Part shown: positions 34,008 through 43,992 of the stretch, one piece after another
How the letters are laid out: each line of letters begins with the position of its first letter
How positions within the stretch are numbered: position 1 is the stretch's first letter
Assembly: GCA_016792585.1 (NCBI GenBank)
Contig: JAEULB010000118.1
Location: 1-64,000 of the forward strand
Source: Rhodospirillaceae bacterium
Lineage (GTDB): Bacteria > Pseudomonadota > Alphaproteobacteria > SHVZ01
Direction of reading: 5' to 3'
DNA: 64,000 bases
Notes under the pieces: generated by a model
The model's database searches: none
What the model saw: the letters and a program-made list of their open reading frames with translations, nothing else
What the model was told of the DNA's origin: nothing
Program-made: the position numbers and the translations under genes

Positions 34008-35272
34008 GGCGAGATCCGGTCGAGGGTCGGCTGGAGGCGGGCGAGGATCGCGTCGAGCACGCCTTCGTGCTGGGCGACGACGCCCAGCGCGTTCGCCGCC
34101 AGGCGGTCGCGGCGCGCCGGATCGGCGAGGAGCTTCGCAAGTGCTGCGGACAGCGACGGCGGATCGCCGACCTCGATCGCGGCATCGGCCTCGACCAGCG
34201 CCTTCGCCGCAGCGGCGTTGTTGCGGCGATCCGGGCCGATCAGGATCGCCGTGTCGAAATGCGCCGCCTCGAGTGGATTGTGACCGCCGACCGGCACGAA
34301 GGAGCCGGCGATGAATGATTGGCGCGCAACCGAATAGAACAGACCCATCTCGCCCAAGGTATCGGCGAGATAGACCTCGGTCGAGCGATCCGGCAGCTCG
34401 CCCCGCGATCGCCGGGCGACCGGCAGGCTGCGCGAGCGCGCGAGCGCCTCGATCGCGTCGCCGCGGTTCGGGTGTCGCGGCGCCACGATCGTCAGCAGGT
34501 CGCGCCGGCCCTGGCCGATATGCGTCTCGAAGGCGATGGCTTCCTCGCCGTCATGGGTGTTGGCGGCGAGCCAGCGCGGCCGATCGCCGATCGCGCCGGC
34601 GAGCGCGGCATGTGCTTCGGCATCGACCGGCAGTGGCCGCGCGGCGAATTTGAGGTTTCCGACGTGGTCGGCGTCGGGAGCGCCAAGCGTTCGCAGCCGA
34701 TCGGCATCCGCCGGGGACTGCGCGAGCCTTACGTCGAAGGCGGCCAGCGTCGGGCGGATCAGGTTCGGGAAGCGCTGCCAGCCGGCGACCGAGCGTTCGG
34801 AGAGCCGCGCGTTGATCAGCGCCATCGGAATCCCGCGCGCCTTGGTCGCGTGGATCAGGTTCGGCCACAGCTCGCTCTCGATCCATAGCGCCAGGTCCGG
34901 CCGCCAGTGATCGAGGAATCGGTCGACCCAGGCGCCGCGATCGACCGGCACGTATTGATGGAATGCCCCGGCAGGAAGGCGACGCGCCATCAGCTCGGCC
35001 GAGGTCGTGGTGCCCGTCGTGATCAGGATCGAGACATGCGGCCGGTCGGCACGAAGCCGTTCGATCAGCGCCAGGGCAGACGTCGCCTCGCCGACCGAGG
35101 CGGCGTGCATCCAGACGAGTGCGCCGGGCGGCCGGTCGCGTCCGGCGATGCCGCGTCTCTCGCCGGCGCGTGCCGGATCTTCCTTGCCGCGCCGACGGCG
35201 AAGATGAAGGGCCAGCAGGATCGCCGGCGTCGCCGCCGCGGTCAGCCCGCGATAGAGGGAGGGCGTCAGCAT
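34004..35272 (-). CDS. waaA: 3-deoxy-D-manno-octulosonic acid transferase
   Basis: A 422-residue glycosyltransferase (GT30) that adds Kdo to lipid A. Family motifs: WMHAASVGE with the catalytic glutamate, ILITTGTTTSAELMARRLP, ALWIESELWPNL, SERSVAGWQRFP, and the CMP-Kdo site SFVPVGGHNPLEAAHF. An N-terminal hydrophobic helix anchors it. Its ATG shares a base with the stop of the upstream acyltransferase gene (TGATG) and its stop overlaps lpxK, so translation is coupled along the operon. Confidence 0.94.
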   Translation of the reverse strand: MLTPSLYRGLTAAATPAILLALHLRRRRGKEDPARAGERRGIAGRDRPPGALVWMHAASVGEATSALALIERLRADRPHVSILITTGTTTSAELMARRLPAGAFHQYVPVDRGAWVDRFLDHWRPDLALWIESELWPNLIHATKARGIPMALINARLSERSVAGWQRFPNLIRPTLAAFDVRLAQSPADADRLRTLGAPDADHVGNLKFAARPLPVDAEAHAALAGAIGDRPRWLAANTHDGEEAIAFETHIGQGRRDLLTIVAPRHPNRGDAIEALARSRSLPVARRSRGELPDRSTEVYLADTLGEMGLFYSVARQSFIAGSFVPVGGHNPLEAAHFDTAILIGPDRRNNAAAAKALVEADAAIEVGDPPSLSAALAKLLADPARRDRLAANALGVVAQHEGVLDAILARLQPTLDRISP

Positions 35273-35964
35273 CAGGCGGGCTCGACCGGCGTATGGCCCA
35301 TCAGCCGGTCGGCCTCGGCGCTGACGCGGTTGAGCTCGCTTTCGAGCGCCAGGCGCACGGCTTCCATCTCGGCGTCGCCGGCGTCCGCGGGCACGTCGAT
35401 CGGATTGCCCCAGACGAAGACGCCTCGGGCGAAGGGCAGAGCCAGAAGGAAGCGGTCCCACGAGCGCAGCACCTTGCGCCGGCTGGTGGCGAGCGAGACC
35501 GGGATCAGCGGCGCGCCGGCGAGCCTGGCCGCATGGACGGCGCCGGCGGCGGCGTGCATGCGTGGGCCGCGCGGCCCGTCCGGCGTGACCGCGACCGAGA
35601 CGCCGGACTTCAGCGTCGAGATCATCGTGCGGAGCGCGTCGGCGCCGCCGCGGCTGCTCGAGCCGGCGATCGTGTCGATGCCGAGGCGGCCGATGATGTC
35701 GGAGATCAGGCGCCCGTCGCCGTGATGGGATATCAGCATCGAGATCGGCCGGCCTTGCGGCCAGATGAACGGCATCAGCAGCATGCGGTTGTGCCAAAAG
35801 CAGCCGAGCATGGCCCTGCCTTCGGCCCAGTACTTCTCCGGCGTCTCGCCCCGGACATGGGTCCAGCGCGTCGTGGCGTGGACGAACCGCACGTAGCCGG
35901 CGCCGATCGCCGACAGCACCCGCCGGCCGGCATGGGAGCGGACGATCCGTTTGAGAAGGCTCAT
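35272..35964 (-). CDS. DUF374 lysophospholipid acyltransferase family protein
   Basis: A 230-residue protein of the DUF374 family, related to PlsC-type acyltransferases. Motifs include MLGCFWHNRMLLMPF, SMLISHHGDGRLIS, GSSSRGGADALRTM and VAVTPDGPRGPRM. In alphaproteobacteria this gene is regularly found between msbA and waaA, and the protein probably acts on lipid A or another membrane lipid; the exact acceptor is not known from sequence. It overlaps msbA by 4 nt and waaA by 1 nt. Confidence 0.87.
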   Translation of the reverse strand: MSLLKRIVRSHAGRRVLSAIGAGYVRFVHATTRWTHVRGETPEKYWAEGRAMLGCFWHNRMLLMPFIWPQGRPISMLISHHGDGRLISDIIGRLGIDTIAGSSSRGGADALRTMISTLKSGVSVAVTPDGPRGPRMHAAAGAVHAARLAGAPLIPVSLATSRRKVLRSWDRFLLALPFARGVFVWGNPIDVPADAGDAEMEAVRLALESELNRVSAEADRLMGHTPVEPA

Positions 35965-37763
35965 CCCGCGGCGGCGGTGACCGGGCCGTCGAGGATCGCG
36001 TCCTCGGCGAGCGCGTTGCGGTAGAGGCGCGCATAGGCGCCGCCCGCCTGCAGCAGCTCGCCGTGGCGTCCGGACTCGACGACGCGGCCGCCGTCGATCA
36101 CATAGATCCGGTCGGCGTCGATCACGGTCGAGAGGCGGTGGGCGATCAGCAGCGTCGTGCGGCCCTGCATCAGGTCCTTGAGCGCCGCCTGGACCAGGCG
36201 CTCGCTTTCGGTGTCGAGCGCCGATGTCGCTTCGTCGAGCAAAAGGATCGGTGCGTTCTTCAGCATCGCGCGGGCGATCGCGATCCGCTGGCGCTGGCCG
36301 CCAGAGAGCTTGACGCCATGCTCGCCGATCCGCGTCCAGTAGCCTTCCGGCAGGCTCGAGATGAACTCATGCGCCTGGGCAGCCTTGGCTGCGGCAACGA
36401 TCTCGTCCTCGCTCGCCGACTGGCGGCCATAGGCAATGTTGGCGCCGATCGTGTCGTCGAAGAGGCTGACTTCCTGGCTGACCAGCGCGACGGAGTCGCG
36501 GAGGGAGGCCAGCGTCACGTCGCGCACGTCCTGGCCGTCGACGGCGACGGCCCCTGAGTCCGCATCGAAGAAGCGCGGGATCAGGTTCAGGATCGTCGAC
36601 TTGCCGCCGCCGGACGGACCCACCAGCGCAACGGTCTTGCCCGCCGGAATGTCGAGCGTGACGCCGTCGAGCGCCGGCTTGTCGGGGCGGTAGGCGAAGC
36701 GCACGTCCTCGAAGCGGATCGCGCCGCCGCTGATCGAAAGGGGCTTCGCGCCCGGCCGGTCGACGATCTTCGGCGGCTCGTCCAGCACCTGGTAGACGCG
36801 CTCGGCGGCAGCGAGGCCTTCCTGCAGCCCGGCGTTGAGCTGGGTCAGCCGCTTCATCGGCTCGTAGGCGAGCAGAAGCGCGGTGACGAAGGAGAAGAAG
36901 GCACCGGTGGTGCGCGCGCCCTCGATCACCTGCCAGCCGCCATAGAGGATCACCGCGACGATCGCGATGCCGCCCAAGGTCTCCATGATCGGATGGCCGG
37001 CGGAGCGGATCCGCGCCGCCTTCATCATCAGCTCGCTGACGCGGTCGACGAGGCGGGCGGCGCGCGCGGTCTCGTAGGCCTCCATGCCGTAGGCCTTCAC
37101 ATGGCGGGCCCCCTGGAACGTCTGCGAAAGCAGCGTGGTCAGCTCCGCCATCTCGGCCTGGGTGTTGGCCGAGACCTTCCGCGTCCGCCGCCCGATCCGG
37201 AGGATCGGCCAGATCGCGGTCGGGAAGGCGAAGAACGCGATCAGCGCCAGCTTCCAGTCCTGCCAGAACATCAGCCCGACCAGGAAAATGAGAGTCAGCA
37301 GGTCCTTGCCGAAGCCGGTCAGCACGCTGCCGACGATGCCGCGCAGCATCGAGGTGTCGTAGAGGACGCGGCTGACCAGCGTGCCGGTCGGGGTGTCGTG
37401 GAAGTAGGCCAGGTCGAGGCGGATCGCATGGTCGACGACGCGGGTCTGCAAGCGCGCGACGATGCGAAGCCCCACCCGGCTCATCAGCACCGCCTGGGCG
37501 TATGTCGCCAAGCCTTTGACGACGAAGACCGCGAGGACAGAAAGCGCGACCTCCAGCAGCCGGCTGCGGTCGCGCTGGGTGAAGACCTGGTCGAGCACCG
37601 GCTCCATCAGCTTGGCCAGCGCCGCGGTCGACAGCGCCACCAGCACCATGAACAGGAAGGCGAGCGCCAGCCAGCCGACCTCCGGACGCACGTTCTCGCT
37701 GAGGAGGCGCCGGAAGAGCGGCCAGCTCTCGCGCCCGAGCCGTTTCCGACTGGTGTCGCTCAT
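35961..37763 (-). CDS. msbA: Lipid A/LPS flippase, ABC exporter (MsbA-like)
   Basis: A 600-residue half-transporter with an N-terminal six-helix exporter domain (about 25-330) and a C-terminal ATPase: Walker A GPSGGGKST, Q-loop LVSQEVSLFDDT, signature LSGGQRQRIAIARAM, Walker B LLLDEATSALD and switch AHRLSTV. As first gene of the LPS operon it most likely flips lipid A-core across the inner membrane. GTRs for substrate specificity cannot be read. The ATG lies 123 nt from the divergent livK start. Confidence 0.9.
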   Translation of the reverse strand: MSDTSRKRLGRESWPLFRRLLSENVRPEVGWLALAFLFMVLVALSTAALAKLMEPVLDQVFTQRDRSRLLEVALSVLAVFVVKGLATYAQAVLMSRVGLRIVARLQTRVVDHAIRLDLAYFHDTPTGTLVSRVLYDTSMLRGIVGSVLTGFGKDLLTLIFLVGLMFWQDWKLALIAFFAFPTAIWPILRIGRRTRKVSANTQAEMAELTTLLSQTFQGARHVKAYGMEAYETARAARLVDRVSELMMKAARIRSAGHPIMETLGGIAIVAVILYGGWQVIEGARTTGAFFSFVTALLLAYEPMKRLTQLNAGLQEGLAAAERVYQVLDEPPKIVDRPGAKPLSISGGAIRFEDVRFAYRPDKPALDGVTLDIPAGKTVALVGPSGGGKSTILNLIPRFFDADSGAVAVDGQDVRDVTLASLRDSVALVSQEVSLFDDTIGANIAYGRQSASEDEIVAAAKAAQAHEFISSLPEGYWTRIGEHGVKLSGGQRQRIAIARAMLKNAPILLLDEATSALDTESERLVQAALKDLMQGRTTLLIAHRLSTVIDADRIYVIDGGRVVESGRHGELLQAGGAYARLYRNALAEDAILDGPVTAAAG

Positions 37764-37811
37764 GCCGGGCTACATACCCCATTTGCCGGGCAAACCATAC
37801 AGCCCAGCCGC

Positions 37812-37840
37812 TTGTGGCCGGCGCTGCCGCCGACTAGACT
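37812..37840 (+). promoter_or_regulatory. Promoter of the liv operon
   Basis: TTGTGG (37812-37817), 17-nt spacer and TAGACT (37835-37840), 46 nt upstream of the livK start. The same TAGACT -10 is seen before the malonyl-CoA decarboxylase gene. Confidence 0.55.
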
Positions 37841-37886
37841 TGGCGCCAATTTCACCCCGATTTCAGACACTTGAGAGGAGTCCCCA

Positions 37887-39125
37887 ATGACCGACCGCCT
37901 CCGCCCGAGCCGCCGCACGCTGATCCAGGGCGCCGCCGCCGCCGGCCTTGCCGCGGCCCTGCCGCTCCGGGCCCGCGCCCAGGCGCCGGCCCTCAAGATC
38001 GGCGTGATCCTGCCGAGATCGGGCTATCTCGCGCCGGCCGGCCAGTCCTGCCAGCGCGGCGTCGACATCGCGCCGCAGGTGCTTTCCGATCTCGGCCACC
38101 GGGTCGAGGTGGTGTCGGTCGACTTCGAATCCAACGTCGACCTCGCCCGCACCCAGGCCGAGAAGCTGATCGCCGACGGCGCCCAGGTGCTGGTCGGCGC
38201 CTTCGATTCGGGCGGCACCAGCGCCATCGCCCAGGTCTGCGAGCAGAAGGCGGTGCCGCTGGTGATCAACGTCGCCGCCGCGCCGCAGATCACCGAGCAG
38301 GGCTTCAAGTACGTGTTCCGCAACTTCCCGACCAGCGTGATGCTGGTCCGGAACGGGCTCGCGCTGATGAAGGAGATGTTCAAGGCGACCAACGTCACGC
38401 CGAAGAGCGGCATCTTCATCCATGCCAACGACACCTTCGGCCAGGCCAACCGCCAGGCGATCGACCGGCTGTTCCCGACGCTCGACATGCCGTTCAAGCT
38501 GACGGATGCGATCGCCTACGACCCGCGCGCCCAGGACCTCTCGGTCGAGGTCGCGAAGTGCAAGGCGTCGGGCGCCGACTTCGTGATCGTGACGACGCGC
38601 GCCGGCGACGCGATCCGGCTGATCCGCGAGATGGTCAAGCAGCGCTACGAGCCGAAGGGCATCGTCAGCCCGGGCAGCCCCGGCATGTACGACCAGGAGT
38701 TCTACGACGGGCTCGGCGGCTATTCGGACTACACGATCACCAACCTGCCCTGGCCCAACTTCAATGCGCCCATCACCAAGCGGCTCGGCGACGCCTTCGC
38801 CAAGCGGTTCCCGCAGAACCGCTTCGGCGTCGACGCGTTCAACGTGGGCTTCACCTTCGAGGCGATGCTGGTCGCCGCCGACGCCTCCAAGCGCGCCGGC
38901 TCGCGCGATCCGCGGGCGATCGCCGAAGCGCTGCGCTCGACCGACATCGCCGACCACGTGATGACCGGCGGCACGATCTCCTTCGATGCCAAGGGCCAGA
39001 ACAACAACATCGGCTCGGCAACGGTGCAGAACCTGAAGAAGACGCCGACCGTGGTGCTGCCGCGCGAAGCGGCGACCGCGAAGCCGGTCTTCCCGATGCC
39101 GGGTTGGCGCGGCCGGCAGGCTTGA
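37887..39125 (+). CDS. livK: Branched-chain amino acid-type ABC transporter substrate-binding protein
   Basis: A 412-residue periplasmic receptor of the LivK/amide-binding family. The N terminus has a twin-arginine-like signal (SRRTLIQGAAAAGLAAALPL, cleavage near RAQA at about residue 32), so export may use Tat. The mature part starts LKIGVILPRSGYLAPAG and includes VDFESNVDLARTQAEKLI, ANDTFGQANRQAID and GVDAFNVGFTFEAM. It precedes two permease and two ATPase genes; ligands of this family range from branched-chain amino acids to urea, amides and aromatic acids. GAGAGGAG lies 7-14 nt before the ATG. Confidence 0.9.
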   Translation: MTDRLRPSRRTLIQGAAAAGLAAALPLRARAQAPALKIGVILPRSGYLAPAGQSCQRGVDIAPQVLSDLGHRVEVVSVDFESNVDLARTQAEKLIADGAQVLVGAFDSGGTSAIAQVCEQKAVPLVINVAAAPQITEQGFKYVFRNFPTSVMLVRNGLALMKEMFKATNVTPKSGIFIHANDTFGQANRQAIDRLFPTLDMPFKLTDAIAYDPRAQDLSVEVAKCKASGADFVIVTTRAGDAIRLIREMVKQRYEPKGIVSPGSPGMYDQEFYDGLGGYSDYTITNLPWPNFNAPITKRLGDAFAKRFPQNRFGVDAFNVGFTFEAMLVAADASKRAGSRDPRAIAEALRSTDIADHVMTGGTISFDAKGQNNNIGSATVQNLKKTPTVVLPREAATAKPVFPMPGWRGRQA

Positions 39126-39140
39126 ACCAGGGATCCAAGA

Positions 39141-39228
39141 CCCCCCACCCCATCCCTCCCCCACAGAGGGGGGAGGGGGCACAAAGGAAAGCCCTCCCCC
39201 TTGATGGGGGAGGGTTGGGTGGGGGTGG
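39141..39228. repeat. C/G-homopolymer inverted-repeat element
   Basis: The gap between livK and livH holds nested inverted repeats made of C-rich then G-rich tracts (CCCCACCCCATCCCTCCCCC near 39144 and TGGGGGAGGGTTGGGTGGGG at 39205-39224, with an inner CCTCCCCC/GGGGGAGG pair). Elements like this are scattered between genes in many GC-rich proteobacteria. It may attenuate expression of livHMGF relative to livK. Confidence 0.7.
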
Positions 39229-39263
39229 AGTCAAGAACTCCATCCTTTGTCGCTAGAGCTTCC

Positions 39264-40127
39264 GTGGAAGTCTATCTCGACATCGTCGCCTCCGGCGTCC
39301 TGACGGGCCTCGTCTACGGGCTGATGGCGCTCGGGCTCTCGGTGATCTTCGGCGTGGTGCGCGTCGTCAACTTCGCTCATGGCGAGCTGACGGTTGCGGC
39401 GATGTACATGGCCTGGGTGATGGCGGGATCGCTCGGCGCAGATCCGCTGCTCACCTTGCCGGTGATCGCCGCCGCGCTGTTCGCCGTGGGCTACCTGCTG
39501 CAGCGACACCTGGTCGAGCGGTTCATCGGCCGGCCGGAGCATGAGCAGTTCATGCTGCTGCTGGCGGTCTCGATCATCATCTTGAACGGCCTGCTGCTGG
39601 TCTACGGCCCCGACGCGCGCCATGTGCAGGTCGAGTATGCCTACGACTCCTTCGAGCTCGGGCCGATGCTGCTCGACACGGTGCGCGTCTACGCCGCCGG
39701 CGCGGCCGTGGCGCTGGCGCTCGGCCTCTATCTCTTCTTCCGCTTCACCGATCTCGGCACCGCGATCCGTGCGTGCGCCGACAATCTTCTCGGCGCCCAG
39801 GTCGTCGGCCTCGACGTCCGCCGGCTCTACGCGCTGACCTTCGGCATCGGCTGCGCCGTCGTCGGCGCTTCCGGCACGCTGATGGTGCTGATGCGGGACG
39901 CGACGCCGCAGCTCGCGGTCCAGCTGACCCTTCTCGCCTTCATCGTCGTGATCATCGGCGGCCTCGGCAGCATGGCCGGCGCCTTGGTCGGCGGCGTGCT
40001 GATCGGCGTCTCCGAGGCGCTGGCCGGGTTCCTTCTGACGCCGTCGCTGAAGAGCCTGTTCAGCTACGGGCTCCTGATCCTGGTGCTGCTGCTCCGGCCC
40101 GAAGGCCTGATGGGGAAGCGCACGTGA
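39264..40127 (+). CDS. livH: ABC transporter permease (LivH type)
   Basis: A 287-residue inner-membrane protein with about eight hydrophobic helices. LivH blocks are present: SGVLTGLVYGLMALGLSVIF, VRVVNFAHGELTVAAMY, ADNLLGAQVVGLDVRRLYAL and the C-terminal IVVIIGGLGSMAGALVGG. It pairs with LivM to form the transport pore. The start is a GTG at 39264, just before the first helix; the Shine-Dalgarno (AGAG) is weak. Its stop overlaps the livM start (GTGA). Confidence 0.92.
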   Translation: MEVYLDIVASGVLTGLVYGLMALGLSVIFGVVRVVNFAHGELTVAAMYMAWVMAGSLGADPLLTLPVIAAALFAVGYLLQRHLVERFIGRPEHEQFMLLLAVSIIILNGLLLVYGPDARHVQVEYAYDSFELGPMLLDTVRVYAAGAAVALALGLYLFFRFTDLGTAIRACADNLLGAQVVGLDVRRLYALTFGIGCAVVGASGTLMVLMRDATPQLAVQLTLLAFIVVIIGGLGSMAGALVGGVLIGVSEALAGFLLTPSLKSLFSYGLLILVLLLRPEGLMGKRT

Positions 40128-41092
40128 AGGCCCGCGCGCTTCTCGGCGTCCTCTTCGCGCTGCTGCTGATCGCGCCGGCCGCGATCGGCGCCTATCCGTT
40201 GGCCGTGCTCATCCTGATCCTGCACTACGCCTATCTCGGCATCGCCTGGAACGTGATGATGGGATTCGCCGGGATTCTTTCTCTCGGTCACGCCTTGTAT
40301 GTCGGCCTCGGCGCCTATGTTGCCGCGGCGCTCTACGCCTCGTTCGGCCTGCCGGCGCTCCTGGGCGCTGTCCCTGCCGCCGTCGTCGCGACGCTCGCCG
40401 GGCTCGGCATCGGGGCGCTCGGATTCCGCTTCCGCGTGAACGGCGTCTACTTCGCGCTGCTGACGATCGCCTTCGCCGAGTTCACCCGGATCCTGTTCGA
40501 CCATATGGGCTGGACCGGCGGCTCCAGCGGCTTCTTCCTGCCGGTCGAGCACGGTCACACCAACCTGATCGCGCTGCGCGGCCCGCCGATCCTCTTCTAT
40601 TACGTGGCGCTGGGGATGACGGCCGCGGCCTTCGTCGCTTCGCATGCGCTGATGCGCACGCGCCTGGGATATGCGTGGCTCGCGATCCGCGAGGACGCGG
40701 ACTCGGCCGCGGCCTCGGGCGTCGACGTGTTCAGGGCGCGGATGGCGGCGGTCGCGGTGTCGAGCGCGCTGACCTCGCTCGGCGGCGTGTTCTACGCCTT
40801 CTACTACAACAACATGTATCCCGAGCAGATCTTCTCGATGGCACGCTCGATCGAGATCATCCTGGCGCCGATCATCGGCGGGCTCGGCACGCTGTTCGGC
40901 CCGGTGCTCGGATCCTTCGTGCTCACCTTGCTCGGCGAGGGCACCACGAGCCTGCTGGAACACTTCGGGCTCGCGGCACCCGGCGCCAAGCAGGTGATCT
41001 ACGGCCTGGCCCTCCTCGTCATCGTCATGGTGCGGCCGGCCGGCCTCTGGCCCTGGCTGGCGCGACGCCTGGGGGTCGGCCGCGATGGCTGA
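40124..41092 (+). CDS. livM: ABC transporter permease (LivM type)
   Basis: A 322-residue inner-membrane protein. Family blocks: AYLGIAWNVMMGFAGILSLG, NGVYFALLTIAFAEFTRI, REDADSAAASGVDVFRAR (the ATPase-contacting loop) and IEIILAPIIGGLGTLFGPVLG. It forms the second half of the pore with LivH. The GTG start overlaps the livH stop by 4 nt and the livG ATG lies 8 nt before its own stop. Confidence 0.92.
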   Translation: MKARALLGVLFALLLIAPAAIGAYPLAVLILILHYAYLGIAWNVMMGFAGILSLGHALYVGLGAYVAAALYASFGLPALLGAVPAAVVATLAGLGIGALGFRFRVNGVYFALLTIAFAEFTRILFDHMGWTGGSSGFFLPVEHGHTNLIALRGPPILFYYVALGMTAAAFVASHALMRTRLGYAWLAIREDADSAAASGVDVFRARMAAVAVSSALTSLGGVFYAFYYNNMYPEQIFSMARSIEIILAPIIGGLGTLFGPVLGSFVLTLLGEGTTSLLEHFGLAAPGAKQVIYGLALLVIVMVRPAGLWPWLARRLGVGRDG

Positions 41093-41809
41093 TGTTTTGC
41101 TCGCCGCTCGAGGCCTGTCGAAGAGCTTCCGCGGGCTGAAGGCGGTCAACGACGTCTCCTTCGTCGTGAACAAGGGCGAGGTGCTGGCGCTGATCGGGCC
41201 CAACGGTGCCGGCAAGACCACCTGCTTCAACCTGCTCGCCGGCGCGATGCCGCCCGATCACGGCGCGGTCATCCTCGAAGGCCGGGACATCACGGGCTTT
41301 CGCGCCGACCAGGCCTGCCGCGCCGGCATCGGCCGCACCTTCCAGGTGGTGAAGCCGTTCGCCGGCCTCTCGGTGCTCGACAATGTCGCGGTCGGCGCCC
41401 TCAACGCGGCGAAGCATGTGGGCGAGGCGAAGGAACGCGCCCGCGCCGTGCTCGACCTGCTCGATCTCGGGCACAAGGTCGACGAGCCGGCCTCGTCGCT
41501 GACGCTTCCCGACCGCAAGCGTCTCGAAGTCGCGCGCGCCCTCGCAACGGGACCGAAGCTGCTCCTGCTCGATGAAGTGATGGCGGGCCTGCGCCCGACC
41601 GAATGCGACCGGCTGGTCGAGATCCTCGCCGGCCTCAACCGGCGCGACGGGCTGACGATCCTGCTGATCGAGCATGTGATGCGCGCGGTGATGAAGCTGG
41701 CCCAGCGGATCGTCGTGCTTCATCACGGCGAGAAGATCGCGGAGGGCGCGCCGGAGGCCGTGGTGCGCGACCCGGCGGTCCTCGACTGCTATCTCGGCGA
41801 GGCCGAGCT

Positions 41810-41813
<4 letters not shown>
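41085..41813 (+). CDS. livG: ABC transporter ATP-binding protein (LivG type)
   Basis: A 242-residue ATPase. Walker A is GPNGAGKTT, the Q-loop GRTFQVVKPF and Walker B LLLLDEVMAGL, with IEHVMRAVM as switch. The signature helix reads LTLPDRKRLEVARAL instead of the canonical LSGGQ; this form recurs in one LivG subfamily and is compatible with function when paired with a canonical LivF. It starts inside the last codons of livM and its stop overlaps the livF ATG. Confidence 0.92.
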
Positions 41814-42520
<707 letters not shown>

Positions 42521-42543
42521 GGAACGCTCAGCGCCGTAGTGCA

Positions 42544-42573
42544 TTGAGCCTGTCACCGTCCCGCCGCTAGACT
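42544..42573 (+). promoter_or_regulatory. Promoter of the malonyl-CoA decarboxylase gene (leaderless mRNA likely)
   Basis: TTGAGC (42544-42549), 18-nt spacer and TAGACT (42568-42573). The ATG at 42580 is only 6 nt after the -10 box, so transcription probably begins at or near the start codon. No Shine-Dalgarno is present. Confidence 0.55.
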
Positions 42574-42579
42574 TTCCTC

Positions 42580-43992
42580 ATGGCGACCACCTTCCTCGAC
42601 CGCACGCTGGCGACCCTGACCTCGGCCTGGCGCGATCTCGCGGAACGCGCGGGCCTCGCCGAGCGCACGCTGCGCGATCCGGACATCGCCGGCGACGAGG
42701 CCGAGGTTCTGCGCGCGCAGTTCCGCGACTGCCTGGAAGCGAAAGGCGGCGAGGTCTCGGCGCGAGCGCGGGCGGCATCGCTGGGCCGCACCTTCCTGAC
42801 GCTTTCGCCCGAAGGCACCAAGCGGTTCCTCAAGATCCTGGCTTCCGACTTCGCGCTCGACGCCGAGGCGCTGGTCAAGGCGGCCGGCGACTACCGGGTC
42901 GCCGTCGGCACGCCCGGCGTGGTCAAGGCCGAGCGGAAGCTGAGAGCCGCGACCGTGTCACCCCGCGCCAGGCTGCTGACCCAGTTCACGAGCTTGCCCG
43001 ACGGCGTGAAGTTCCTGGTCGACATGCGCGCCAGGCTGCTGGAGATCGCCGGCGACGATCCCGACCTCGCGAGCCTGGACGAAGACATGCGCCAGATGCT
43101 GGCGGCCTGGTTCGACGTGGGCTTTCTGGCGCTCAGGCGCATCACCTGGGACTCGCCGGCCTCGCTTCTGGAGAAGCTCGCCGAGTACGAGGCGGTACAT
43201 CGGGTCCGCTCCTGGGCCGACCTCAAGAACCGGCTCGACGCGGACCGCCGCTGCTACGCCTTCTTCCATCCGCAGATGCCGACCGAGCCGCTGATCTTCG
43301 TCGAGGTCGCCCTGGTCAAGGGCATCGCCGACAACGTCCAGCGACTGCTCGATCCGTCGGCGCCGCAGGAAGATCCGCGCGACGCCGACACCGCGATCTT
43401 CTACTCGATCTCGAACACGCAGGAAGGGCTCCGCGGCATCGGCTTCGGCAACTTCCTGATCAAGCAGGTGGTCGACGACCTTGCGACGCAGTTCCCGAGG
43501 CTCGCCGCCTTCTCGACCCTGTCGCCGATCCCCGGATTCCGACGCTGGCTCGCCCGCCTGAAGAAGGATGAGCTCGATGCCCTGCTGCCGGAGGACGAGC
43601 GGGCGCCGCTCGATGCGCGCGGCGACTGGCGCCTCGCGCTCGAGCAGCCCTGGATGAGCGATCCGGAGCTCGCGCCTGCCTTGAAGCCGGCGCTGTTGCG
43701 GTTGGGCGCGGTCTACCTCTTTGCCGAGAAGCGCGACGGCAAGCCGGTCGATCCCGTTGCCCGCTTCCACCTCGGCAACGGCGCGCGCATCGAGCGGATC
43801 AACTGGCTCGGCGACACCTCGGCCAAGGGCATGAAGGAAGCCGCAGGCCTGATGGTGAACTACCTCTACCGCCTCGACGACATCGAGGCGAACCACGAGG
43901 CCTTCGCCTCGGGCGGCCCGATCGCGGCGTCGAACCAGGTGAAGAAGCTGGCTGGCGGCAGTCCGGCGGTGAAGGCGCGAGGCGCGGCCTAG
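42580..43992 (+). CDS. Malonyl-CoA decarboxylase
   Basis: A 470-residue enzyme converting malonyl-CoA to acetyl-CoA and CO2. The N-terminal helical domain covers about 1-190; the C-terminal acyltransferase-like domain has [45 protein letters not shown], the serine in [12 protein letters not shown] and the histidine in [17 protein letters not shown], matching the catalytic Ser/His of the human enzyme. No signal is seen, so it acts in the cytoplasm. In rhizobia similar genes serve malonate use; here no malonate transporter is adjacent other than the preceding Liv importer. The stop overlaps hemB, which is convergent, by 4 nt. Confidence 0.93.
   Translation: MATTFLDRTLATLTSAWRDLAERAGLAERTLRDPDIAGDEAEVLRAQFRDCLEAKGGEVSARARAASLGRTFLTLSPEGTKRFLKILASDFALDAEALVKAAGDYRVAVGTPGVVKAERKLRAATVSPRARLLTQFTSLPDGVKFLVDMRARLLEIAGDDPDLASLDEDMRQMLAAWFDVGFLALRRITWDSPASLLEKLAEYEAVHRVRSWADLKNRLDADRRCYAFFHPQMPTEPLIFVEVALVKGIADNVQRLLDPSAPQEDPRDADTAIFYSISNTQEGLRGIGFGNFLIKQVVDDLATQFPRLAAFSTLSPIPGFRRWLARLKKDELDALLPEDERAPLDARGDWRLALEQPWMSDPELAPALKPALLRLGAVYLFAEKRDGKPVDPVARFHLGNGARIERINWLGDTSAKGMKEAAGLMVNYLYRLDDIEANHEAFASGGPIAASNQVKKLAGGSPAVKARGAA

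Noticed and set aside
39141-39228. C/G repeat before livH as a CRISPR or IS end
   Set aside because: No regular repeat-spacer pattern, no transposase and no target duplication is seen; it is better described as an intergenic inverted repeat.
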